Under the pieces are notes generated by a model, which saw only the letters and a program-made list of their open reading frames with translations, searched no databases and had not been told where the DNA came from. Below, piece after piece: positions 52,086 through 61,283 of a DNA stretch of 64,000 nt (the first letter of the stretch is position 1; each line of letters starts with the position of its first letter). Source of the stretch: Aurantiochytrium sp. KH105 (lineage: Eukaryota > Sar > Bigyra > Thraustochytrida > Thraustochytriidae); the NCBI GenBank assembly GCA_003116975.1, contig BGKB01000046.1, positions 536,338 to 600,337 of the forward strand. Reading direction: 5' to 3'. The position numbers and the translations under genes were made by a program.

Positions 52086-53670
52086 GGCCGACACCGCAAG
52101 CTAGGCCAACGTTCCGGCTTGGGAAGATGTAAGTAGAGATTCGCGCTCTGCTCGTCGGGCTCGCGCTGCGGGTCTGCGACGAGCACGCGAACGAGCGAGG
52201 CGTTCTTGGGACTACTCGCGGCCAGGCCAAGCCAGCAGCCGCGCTTCCCGCACCCTTCGCGCGCCCTTCGCGTCCGAGATCGCGTCGCGGCGGCCGCGTC
52301 CCGTCGCGTCGCGTCGCGTCGCGTCGCCGTCGCGTCGGGCGGGAGGCACGGAGCGAAGACGCGCCCGCGCGACGCCGAGGCCTCGATCGCGCGGCCGGCC
52401 TCTGTCCCTCCCTGCCTGCCTCGCCTCCGCGCCCGCGCGAGAGCGAGAGCGAGAGCGAGAGCGGGGTCTGGCTGCGTGCGCGTGCCAGGGGATCTCTGCC
52501 TGGAGCGGCGCTGCGCGGCGCGGCGCGGCGCGGCGCGGCGCGGCGAGGTGGAGAAGGGGTTTTGTGTGCCGCTGTGCGAGAAAATTGGGTTTCTGCTTCT
52601 CCTTCTTCTTCTTCTTCTTCGTCTTTTTCTTCGTCTTTTTCTTCTTCGCCAAAAGAGAAAGCAACTTGAAAGAAGGGAACAGAGGGAGGAGCAAGATGCG
52701 AGAGGTGCTTCGCGTGTGCAAGGTGCTCTTGGGCGATGCTGCTGGTAGTGGTGATGGAGAGCTGAAGACGGCGAGGGCGAAGAGGACGGTGCTCGTCGCG
52801 AGCCGCGGCAATGGCTAATTGTAGACGATGATGATTGCGATGAGAAGCGGACCATGGGGAGAAGAGATGACTCGGCAGGACGCGGTGTGGAGGGAAAGAA
52901 TTTGACAAGGTCTGCGCTGAAAAGACCATCTCTTTCGTAGATGAAGAAGTACGGGATGTGAAGAAAGAAAGGCCCAGGAGGGGAAAAGGCAAAGACACCG
53001 GTCGACGGCGATGAATTGCAGGAACGAGGAGTGAGAGTTGGCCCTGTTTGTTCGGCTTTTATTTTAAAAAATTTTATTTTCTAGAAAACCGCAAAATCCA
53101 GGAGTTTTCTTCGTGGCTGATGATAGCAGAAAATGCGTTCGTGAGACGTGCGCCTATCAGCTAAGCCAATCGGCTCGGGGCGCAATACTTGCTCACGAGC
53201 AATGTAAACGTGCGAAAAAAGGAGACACAAACTCACGGAAAAGTCATCACTACATGCTAAGTTTTTGTGGCTTCTTTTATTTTTTGCAAAGCATCGCGCT
53301 GTCAACGGTAGGTTTGCCAGAGTATGATGAAACTATCTCATACATGGAGTAAATGGCAGAGCTTCTGCGTACAGAAAGCTTGCAGTGCAAAAATCATCAC
53401 AAGGAATATGTATGTCTGGCGTAAGATGTTTCCCCCTAGGTTGCGCTCTACTAGCGAGTCGGTCCGTGCTTACCAGTACTGGCGTCCGACGTCTTTGCAA
53501 CAGCTTTTTTCTGCCGTCGAAGCTCGTGTTCATAATATACGATTGTTCGCGTGAAGCAAAAGTGGTCTATCGCGAATGCGCATGCCAATGGGCCTGTTTC
53601 TTCTTCTGGCGGCGCCGGCGCTGCGGTCTGAGATGCATGCAGTGCCGCGTGCGGCGTCTGGCTTGCGGCC
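52086..53670. promoter_or_regulatory. Divergent spacer between lipase and ATP23 genes
   Basis: 1.6 kb holding the leaders of both genes. It contains GCGTC (52305-52330), GAGAGC (52436-52463) and GGCGC (52511-52545) repeats, a TTC-rich block (52590-52645) and, nearer ATP23, AT-richer DNA. Long frames here are GC-rich artefacts. Confidence 0.5.
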
Positions 53671-54694
53671 ATGGATCTCGAAGAGTACGTTACGGCCTCA
53701 GAGAGGAATCCGACGCGACCCCTGGCGCTCTAGTTCTGCCCCTTTGCACGCAGACTTGCTTGTTCTTCCTCCCTTGCGAGGCTTTGGACTACTAGGATGA
53801 GGGAGACGACGCCAACCAGGCTCGAGCCACCCCAACGCAAAGAGCACAAGAAATGAAGATGAGGAGGAGGGGGAGGAAGAGACGGATCGGCAACCGATGC
53901 TGGCGTCTGGCCAGAAAGCCGTGCTCTACTCATCGAGTTATCTGTTTGATGAAAACTAACGCGACCCTCATGGTGTGATCTGATCGATCGCGCAGCTGCC
54001 AAGACACTGTAGACGAACTCGTAGAGAATGACTCGCGGATTCGCGGCCTGATTGAAGCGGTGAGAGCCAAAGTCCACTTCGAAGTCGAGGTCTGTGACTG
54101 CACAGAGGACCATGGCGCTGCCTCTTCCTTTGCGCGAGCGTAAGTTTGCCTTGTGCATCCAAAGTTTCTCTCCTTTTGGTCATGTATGCTCACTCAACGT
54201 GTCTCAGATACTTTGCTGCGCCAAACTTGAAGGACTTGACATCCGAGGAGCAGCCGCGCATCGTCATGTGTGCCAATGAGCTTCGCTCTCGGGGCGAAGT
54301 CCGTGAAGCCTTACGTCACGAGCTCGTTCATGCTTTTGACCATTGCGTTTCGCGACGAGATCTTGCAGAACCGAATGGTCTTGCTTGCTCGGAAATCCGC
54401 GCAGCTCGTGAGGCGGAATGCCGCGACAATTTCCACAACATCTTGGGTGAGCTTTTCTGCAAGGCCTTTGTCGGGGCCGACGCCTTTGCAGACAAGCAAG
54501 ACAACATGATCTGCAAACAGCTCAAGGAGTCTTGCGCGCGTCAGGTAGCTACTACAAGCATTCGCGCTGTCTTCCCCGCCGAAGGTTACACTTGCATCAA
54601 GGCGCAGTTCGACAAGTGCTACAACGATTTGGCACCTTTTGGACAGAATGACGAGCATTCTTCTCGCGAAGGAGCAAAGCCGACGGCCTCGTGA
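53671..54694 (+). CDS. ATP23: ATP23, mitochondrial intermembrane-space metalloprotease (three exons)
   Basis: 214 aa after joining 53671-53684, 53996-54139 and 54208-54694. Family M76; in yeast ATP23 processes the Atp6 precursor and aids F0 assembly. Motifs: HELVHAFDHC (HExxH zinc site) and the family-specific LACSEIRAA, plus conserved cysteines (CQDTV, EVEVCDCTE, CANEL) and the C-terminal CYNDLAPF. Intron 2 (54140-54207, 68 bp) is secure: GTAAGT donor, CAG acceptor, and it joins FARA to YFAAPNLKDL in frame. Intron 1 (53685-53995, 311 bp) is inferred from the acceptor GCGCAG, a CTAAC branch-point-like site 30-40 bp upstream and a GTACGT donor after ATGGATCTCGAAGA, which has a good start context; the phase matches. 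A different first exon inside the 53.8-53.93 kb acidic frame cannot be excluded. Confidence 0.85.
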
Positions 54695-55960
54695 AAAAAA
54701 AGAAAGAAAAAGGAAATCTTCATTGGGGGAGGGAAGAAAAAATAAGCAAGGGGCTTGACATGGCCGATGCCATCTTTGTAACCTCTTCAAGTCCAGACCT
54801 GTTCTTCAACATGGTGTCAAGGGATCCAACAAAACGTCGCAACCGTGCATGCATGACCAGATAGATTGACATGCGTATACTTTCCACAGAAGAAAGCCAA
54901 ATTATGTTCATGTATCTTGCTTTGACTTCCGTCAACACCGGCCATCATTACCAACCGGCCGGCAGGCAGGCAGGCAGGCAGGTATTCTAACCACTCTCTT
55001 TCTCTTCATGAACAACTAGTAGGCAGGCCCCCACCTCTATGTTTCCATGCATCGGGCGCGGACTTCTTGACCTTCTTTCCAAAAAACAAAAAAGGTGAAT
55101 GAACCTCCCCCCGCCAAGTCTTGCGCGCTGCCCCTCTCCGGGGCGGCGCGCCGCGGCGTGCCATATCCCTACTATGGCACCACGTTTTTCCGACGAGGGG
55201 TGTAGGGGGGCACGACGCGACGTTTTCTGCCCGCGGAAAGAGGGTCCTGAGGCCGCGCGCGACGCAAGTCGGCTTTGGCGCCGACGCAAGTCCCGCAAAG
55301 GCGGCGCGCAAGTGCGCAATGGCGCGCGCAAGTGAGGTATCGCCAAAGATCCTGGCACGCAGAGAAAGCACGCGAGCCTCGAGCAGCAGACCAGATCGAG
55401 AGAGGCCCGCGCCCGCGCGCACGCACGCCGCCGCCACTGCCGCCGCCGCCGCCGCGCTTCCCGGCCGCGAGTCTGCGCCCGCGCCCTGCGCCGTCGTCGT
55501 CGCCGCCGCCGCCGCCGCCTGCGCGACGAGACGGGAGAGACGCGGAGGAGGCGAGAGGTTCATTCGTCCTCCTCGTCTTGATCGCCTCGTATCCGCGCAA
55601 GGCCTTCATTCTTTCTTTCCCTCGCTCGCGTTGTGCGCGCGCTCGCGAGAAGCTGGCTCTCGTCGCGAGGTCCGGCCGGCGTCGAGGAAGGAAGGGAGGA
55701 AGGAAGGAAGGAAGAGGTGGAGCTTGCACCTCGTGTGCGGCGAGCCGATCGAACTTCGCGAGACACGTAAGTAAGAACGTGCGTGAGACCTCACTCGCTC
55801 GTTCGCTCGTTCGCTCGCTCGCTCGCTCGCTCGCTCCTTCTCCGGTATACGCTTCGCTGCATTGCTGCATCGATCGATCGACCGCACGCACGCAGACACG
55901 TACGCTCGCTTGCTCGCATATCTAGGCACGGACGAACGGACGAACACTTAGACGACCAAG
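54695..55960. other. Spacer and GC-rich leader of ARP3
   Basis: 1.27 kb. Contains a GGCA run (54957-54982), CCG-rich DNA (55425-55525) and a GCTC run (55792-55836) just upstream of the ARP3 start. No gene is seen. Confidence 0.5.
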
Positions 55961-57226
55961 ATGAGCATGCCAGAGAAGCCTGCCGTCGTGATCGACAATG
56001 GCACCGGATACACCAAGATGGGCTACGCCGGCAACTGCGAGCCGAACTACATCATCCCGACGCTGATCGCCAACCCGCTGAATGACTCTGGCACACGCGG
56101 TACAGTTCGCAACGCCGAAGGCCTGGGCGACCTGGACTTTTACGTGGGCAACGAGGCGCAGGCGCACGCCTCCTCGTACCAGATCAACTACCCGATCAAG
56201 CACGGCATCATCGAGAACTGGGATAACATGGAAAAGATGTGGCAAAGGTGCATTTTCAAAATGCTCAAGTGCGAACCCGAAGACCACTACTTTCTCCTCA
56301 CCGAGCCGCCCCTGAACACGCCAGAGAACCGCGAGTATACCGCCGAGGTCATGTTCGAGACCTTTAACGTCCCTGGACTTTACATTGCCGTGCAGGCCAT
56401 TCTCGCTCTGGCCGCGAGCTGGACCAGCAAAAAACTGGAAGAGCGAACGCTCACCGGCACCGTCATTGACTCGGGCGATGGTGTCACCCACGTCATCCCT
56501 GTGGCCGACGGCTACGTCATTGGGTCGAGCATCAAGCACATCCCGCTGGCTGGCCGCGACGTGACCAACTTCATTGCTGGCATGCTCCGGGACCGTAAGG
56601 AGCCCATCCCGCCTGAGGACATTCTCTTGGCAGCCAAGTCTCTCAAGGAGCGCCACTGCTACACGTGCCCGGACCTTGTGCGCGAATTCACCAAGTATGA
56701 CAACGACCCCGAAAAGTACTTTAAGCTCTTTCAGGGTATCCACTCGCGCACCGGCAAGGCATGGGAATGCGATGTTGGCTACGAGCGCTTTTTGGCGCCT
56801 GAGATCTTCTTCTCGCCTGAGATTTTCAACCCGCAGTTTTCCACGCCGCTCCCCAGTGTTGTAGACAAGTCGATCCTTTCGTGCCCCATCGATACGCGAC
56901 GAGGCCTGTACCGTAACATTGTTCTTTCGGGCGGCTCTTCGCTCTTTCGCGACTTTGGTCGCCGTCTGCAGCGCGACATCAAGAAGATTGTCAACACGCG
57001 TCTTGAGAAGAACTGGGCACAAAACCCTCAGTTCAAGGCGGGCGCCAGCTCCGAGATGGAGGTCAATGTTGTCTCGCACGCCCTCCAGCGGTACGCAGTC
57101 TGGTTTGGCGGCAGCATGCTTTCTTCTACCGCCGAATTCTACCGCGTCTGCCACACGCGCGAGGCTTATCTCGAGGAGGGCCCGCGGATTGCCCGCCACA
57201 ACCCTGTGTTTTCGGCCCAGATCTAA
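55961..57226 (+). CDS. ARP3: Actin-related protein 3 (ARP3)
   Basis: 421 aa (family about 418). ARP3 is an actin-fold subunit of the ARP2/3 complex, which nucleates branched actin filaments at membranes. Residues 8-22 give the actin nucleotide-binding loop ([16 protein letters not shown]). Further marks are [71 protein letters not shown] (phosphate 2 loop), [14 protein letters not shown], and [19 protein letters not shown] (adenosine-binding region). The C-terminal [11 protein letters not shown] and [11 protein letters not shown] are ARP3-typical. Single exon, with ATG at 55961. The long antisense frame over the same DNA is a shadow. Confidence 0.97.
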   Translation: MSMPEKPAVVIDNGTGYTKMGYAGNCEPNYIIPTLIANPLNDSGTRGTVRNAEGLGDLDFYVGNEAQAHASSYQINYPIKHGIIENWDNMEKMWQRCIFKMLKCEPEDHYFLLTEPPLNTPENREYTAEVMFETFNVPGLYIAVQAILALAASWTSKKLEERTLTGTVIDSGDGVTHVIPVADGYVIGSSIKHIPLAGRDVTNFIAGMLRDRKEPIPPEDILLAAKSLKERHCYTCPDLVREFTKYDNDPEKYFKLFQGIHSRTGKAWECDVGYERFLAPEIFFSPEIFNPQFSTPLPSVVDKSILSCPIDTRRGLYRNIVLSGGSSLFRDFGRRLQRDIKKIVNTRLEKNWAQNPQFKAGASSEMEVNVVSHALQRYAVWFGGSMLSSTAEFYRVCHTREAYLEEGPRIARHNPVFSAQI

Positions 57227-57680
57227 TGGCCCGGCCGAGGTGAATGAAGCCCGCGACGTCTCCTGTGGATGAAATTGCCTGCTGAGTGTCTTCTTTCTTA
57301 CACCAGTCCCGCAGGCTCGCGTCGTTCGTGGCGGTCCCCAGCAGGATGGAGGGGAAGATGAATGAACGAGTGAATGAAGGAGTGAATGATTGAAGGAAGG
57401 GCGCGCAAGAGCGATCTCTCTCTCTCTCTCTCTCTTTATCTCTTCTCATTTTCTCCTTTTTCTCTTTCTCCTTGCGTGCGTGCGCTATCGTGCGTGCGCT
57501 ATCGTGCGTCCCCCATGATGATCAAGCTCGAGCTAAAATAGTTTTTTTTTCCTTTTCACGTGCGCCTGAATCGGTAAATCCGAATCCCCAAAAAACAACC
57601 AAACGATTGCTGTGCTCATCTCTCCATCTCGCAAGACCAAACAGAGAGGCTCTACGGCAAAGAACGCGAGAAAGGGCACA
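57227..57680. other. Convergent spacer
   Basis: 454 bp with GAAT-type units (about 57358-57392), a TC run (57413-57436) and a GTGCGTGCGCTATC duplication (57475-57505). Confidence 0.6.
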
Positions 57681-58970
57681 TTATTCCTCATCCTCCTCGC
57701 GACGTTGCTCGCTACGCAACTGGACGCCAACACGAGACTCGAGAAGCTTGACGCAAGCCGTAAAGTCCGCGCCCTCCTCGAGCTCCTCGCAGGCCTCTTG
57801 GAGAAGCTTGGCAGTCCGCGTGGCATAACCGTCGCTGAGCGGGCCCTTCATCAGAGTACTAGCAATGTTGTTGTCCTTGCTCATGAGCTTGAGACTGAAG
57901 CCAAAGTTGAAATCTCCCGTGAGGACGAATTTAGGAATGCGTTCTTGGGTCGACAAGTTCCGGCCCGACGAGGCGTTAATCACATCGAGAGCAACATCCG
58001 GCTTGACGCCAACTTGCGAAAGTGCAAGGAGGCCCTCTGCGCTGAGAAGCAAAGCACTTGCGTTCATGGAGTTGTTGATAGCCTTGACAGCATGCCCGCT
58101 GCCAACGGGCCCGACATGAATCACTTTTTGACCAATTACCTCGAGAAGGGCCTCAATTTCGTCAAACGTGTCTTCGTCTTTGCAGCCGACCATGATGGTT
58201 AGCGTCGCGGCCAAAGCGCCCTTGGGACCCCCGCTCACCGGCGCATCAATATAGCGGATCCCACGCTTGCTCAGCTCCTCTGCGAGCTCGCGCGAAGCAT
58301 CAGGTTCTCCAGACGTACAGTCAATCACCGTCGTCTCCTCCGTGACATCTTTGAGAACCTCGCGGACGATTTGCGTTGTGGGCAGGCAGCAAAATACGTA
58401 CTTGCAATCTTTGACTGCATCTTTGACATTCGCGTGCATCTCACTTTGATGCTCCTTGGCATGCTTGTCAGCCACATTGGCGTTTCGGTTCCACACGGCT
58501 ACCTTGAGGCGACTGTGCGCCTGCAAGTTACCGGCCATTTTGTATCCCATCGTTCCAAGGCCTAGAAAGGCAACCTTGCATTCGGGCACGGCGCTCCATG
58601 TCGCAGACCGTCCGTCCACCATCTTGCCTGTCGTAGCCTGGCCAATGTTAAAGTAGGTAAAGATAACAAACGAGACAAATGCGCAGAGCCACAAGGCTGA
58701 TCGCATCGGGCCAGCTTCCATCGATGCCTTGTACACAACAAAGGCGAGAACAAGGCCGCCAAGCACATTCGGCACAGCGAGTAAGGTGAGCTCTGGCGCA
58801 TTCATGATCCCGGGCGCGGCCCCGCCTTTGTCGGAAGAGGGCGCCTTGGACTTCATGCTCGGCGTGTCTTTCTTGCTCTTGCCTTCGACGTCTTTCTCGC
58901 GCGTATGCGTTTGCGCCTGCGCCTGCGTCTGCTCAGGTTCGTCCGCGGCACGTGGCGTCCGCTGCCTCAT
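57681..58970 (-). CDS. Membrane-anchored beta-hydroxyacid dehydrogenase (3-HIBADH/GHB-reductase family)
   Basis: 429 aa. The enzyme family oxidises or reduces beta-hydroxyacids with NAD(P). The catalytic part (about 127-410) has the dinucleotide motif FLGLGTMGYKMAGNL, the substrate-binding DAPVSGGPKGA, and VGSGHAVKAINNSMNA with the catalytic Lys, then GFSLKLMSKDNNIA. Closest in style to 3-hydroxyisobutyrate dehydrogenase and plant glyoxylate/succinic semialdehyde reductases. The N-terminus is unusual: after ~45 charged residues come two hydrophobic helices (LTLLAVPNVLGGLVLAFVVY and RSALWLCAFVSFVIFTYF), so the enzyme appears membrane-tethered instead of a free matrix enzyme. The C-terminus is acidic. 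ATG at 58970. Confidence 0.9.
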   Translation of the reverse strand: MRQRTPRAADEPEQTQAQAQTHTREKDVEGKSKKDTPSMKSKAPSSDKGGAAPGIMNAPELTLLAVPNVLGGLVLAFVVYKASMEAGPMRSALWLCAFVSFVIFTYFNIGQATTGKMVDGRSATWSAVPECKVAFLGLGTMGYKMAGNLQAHSRLKVAVWNRNANVADKHAKEHQSEMHANVKDAVKDCKYVFCCLPTTQIVREVLKDVTEETTVIDCTSGEPDASRELAEELSKRGIRYIDAPVSGGPKGALAATLTIMVGCKDEDTFDEIEALLEVIGQKVIHVGPVGSGHAVKAINNSMNASALLLSAEGLLALSQVGVKPDVALDVINASSGRNLSTQERIPKFVLTGDFNFGFSLKLMSKDNNIASTLMKGPLSDGYATRTAKLLQEACEELEEGADFTACVKLLESRVGVQLRSEQRREEDEE

Positions 58971-59990
58971 GCTTTGCGTCCAAGCTGGACTGGAGTCTGT
59001 TCGTTGGTCAGCTAGCCTTCTCGGTTGTGGACGCGACCGCCTCGCAGCGGAAGGAAGCGCCTCGACGCGCTGTCGGTCTTGCCCCGCTCCTCTGTGCGTG
59101 AGCTCGTGCGCCTCGCTCGCTTGTTTATCATTTGGTTCTGCAATGCTGTCGCCAGCTGGGCCGGCCTACTATAAAACTATACTAGTACTCCTGCACAATG
59201 GTCGCACGCTGGTTGCACCGATTGTTTCGGGGAACAAACAGCACGTTGCAAGTTGGCTACGGCTGCGGCTGGTTAGGTCTGTGCAGTCCGGGGGACGGCT
59301 TCTCTCATGTGGCTCGAAAGGAATCTTTCGAAAAACTCAAGTTAGCCTGCAGGAAATGAAGAACGCAAGCGAGGCTGCAAAGGGAGCTCAGGTTGTCAGC
59401 ATCGTCCGTCTAGACGCGACAGTTGCCCTGCGCTGATCAGACCCCAGGCGACGGTGCTGGGCTGGTAATAGCGGTACTGACGAGATTTGGTGGGGCCCAA
59501 GCGAGAGAATGATTCGGGACACCCTCACCTCACAAAGTCATTCATTCATCACGCGGAGCCCAAGTCTCCGCGACGCCAAAGTATTCATTCGCTTCTCGAC
59601 GCTTCTCTTTATTTTTTCACTTCTTTTCGTGAAAATAGATAGCTCTATTAGGCCATGTACACACGCAAGGTGCAAGCGCGTGTTACGACCGCCTTGAGAC
59701 AGAGAAACCCATTCGTATCTTGCCTTGAGCTGGCCGCAGCAGCAGATGCGTCTAAAAAAAAAAATAAACGTGTGCACCAAAGCCTACGTAGTACAACCTC
59801 TTTCAAGACTTGGACCACTCCGTCGCAAAAGTACTTCCGGCCAAACCCATTTTGCTGCTGCGATCGTGGCAGCAGTGGCTGCAACTCGTGCCGCGCTCAC
59901 GGGGGAGGCGCAAGAGCTTGAGAAGCCGAGAGCAAGCCCGCAAGCTAGCAGCAAAGGCGCTCGTGGCGGGTCCAAGCAAGCTGGACCAAA
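58971..59990. promoter_or_regulatory. Divergent spacer between dehydrogenase and EGF-like multipass genes
   Basis: 1.02 kb; T-rich patch near 59595-59640. No coding region is supported. Confidence 0.45.
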
Positions 59991-61019
59991 ATGAGCGAGT
60001 GTGCATGTGGCTTGACAGGTGCGACCTGCTCCGTCCTCGCGGAGGGACTGGCGGACTTTAGCAAGGTACTCGAGGGGCCATGCGTGTATGGGGAGTGCGA
60101 GATCATCAACGGCAGCCCAACGTGCGACTGCGATGCCGGCTATCGGGACGAAATGTGTGACAGATTTGCAGAGGCAATTCCGGCGAATTATGCTGCTGCG
60201 ATTGGCTTTCCCCTCGGCGTCATGATCCTTTGCTTCTTTCTTCTTTGGAAAAAGGCAAGCACCTCCTTTGATGTGCCTCGCGCAGCTAGCACGCACTCGC
60301 CTTGGCGCTGGGCCGGGCCTCGCATCATTCTGGTCTTCCGGAGCGTCATCTTTCTCTACTGGATCATCCTGCAGATTCGACAACAGGTTCGCACAGACTA
60401 TTCCTCATTGCGGTTCTTCACCGTATGGAACTCTTACTTACTGTTGGCCTACTTTGCTCTCGGCGTCTTCCTCTCCGTTCGATCGCTCGTGCGTGAGCCG
60501 TCTGGACCCATGGGCAAACTCGAGCGTGTGCATTGGGTCGTATCTCAAGTTGAGTTTGCATGTGCAATGCTTGTTGCCTGCGTGACTTGGGGAATCCTGC
60601 TGCCAAGCGCCGCTGAGGACAACAGAGAGATGTTTTTGAATCTTGAATCCTACAGTCAGCATGCTGCCAACGTAGTCCTTATGGGCATCGACTTTTTTCT
60701 TTGTGGCTATATTGCCGTGCCGGTGCACTTGCCTTTTCTCTGGCTTTGGGGATCTCTCTACTCATTGTTTCACGGCTTTTACATGCTCGCCCGCGATCAG
60801 AACGGCATGCCGCTCGAGCCCGTGTATTCATTCCTGACAACGGAGTCGTCGCTTCTCATCGTCTGGCTTCTTGGTCTTTTGCTCGTGCTCACTCTCTTTG
60901 CAGGCATAGTTTCCCTCCTTAGCAAGCTTAAGCGCCGTTGTCTCGGTGATGATTTGCTTGTGCTCGTGGATCTCGAGGCCGAGAGGGCCGACAGCGATAG
61001 CAAGGTGATCTCACCTTGA
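59991..61019 (+). CDS. Multipass membrane protein with EGF-like segment (rolling-stone/AIG1-like)
   Basis: 342 aa. Residues ~4-57 hold cysteines in an EGF-like pattern (CVYGECEI, CDCDAGY, EMC). There is no signal peptide before it and an in-frame TAG lies upstream, so this is the complete N-terminus. About seven membrane helices follow, beginning YAAAIGFPLGVMILCFFLLW. The core (RSVIFLYWIILQIRQ, LRFFTVWNSYLLLAYFALG, VHWVVSQVEFACAMLVACVTWGILLP, LYSLFHGFYMLARDQNG) resembles the rolling-stone/AIG1/FAR-17a-like membrane proteins, some of which are threonine hydrolases for lipid esters, though I do not see a confirmed catalytic pair. The short tail is acidic. Function is unknown. Confidence 0.8.
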   Translation: MSECACGLTGATCSVLAEGLADFSKVLEGPCVYGECEIINGSPTCDCDAGYRDEMCDRFAEAIPANYAAAIGFPLGVMILCFFLLWKKASTSFDVPRAASTHSPWRWAGPRIILVFRSVIFLYWIILQIRQQVRTDYSSLRFFTVWNSYLLLAYFALGVFLSVRSLVREPSGPMGKLERVHWVVSQVEFACAMLVACVTWGILLPSAAEDNREMFLNLESYSQHAANVVLMGIDFFLCGYIAVPVHLPFLWLWGSLYSLFHGFYMLARDQNGMPLEPVYSFLTTESSLLIVWLLGLLLVLTLFAGIVSLLSKLKRRCLGDDLLVLVDLEAERADSDSKVISP

Positions 61020-61283
61020 TTCCTTTTTTTATTCATTCATTCATTCATTCATTCATTTAAGTTCATGAACTTCCTTCCCGATGTGCTTTTGCGCTCAGTT
61101 GGCAAGCTTATGTGTCCTCGTAGTGCTCTCGTCCTTTTGTTCGTGATCTCTTTTTCTTTCCAGGAGTATGCAAGTCTTGAACATGTTGTTGTTATCAGTC
61201 TGCCGCTCAGCCTAAGCTGACCCCAGTTCTTCAATTCGTTGACTTTTGAGCACGATCGCTCACGAGTTTGCCCGCCTTGCGCG
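61020..61283. other. Short spacer with CATT repeat
   Basis: 264 bp; a CATT run (61030-61058) begins just after the stop of the upstream gene. Confidence 0.7.

Noticed and set aside
51967-52998. 343-codon minus-strand frame upstream of the lipase
   Set aside because: It covers GCGTC, GAGAGC and GGCGC repeats and encodes Arg/Ala-rich sequence; treated as leader DNA.
55922-57199. 425-codon antisense frame over ARP3
   Set aside because: A shadow caused by codon bias; the sense strand is unambiguous ARP3.
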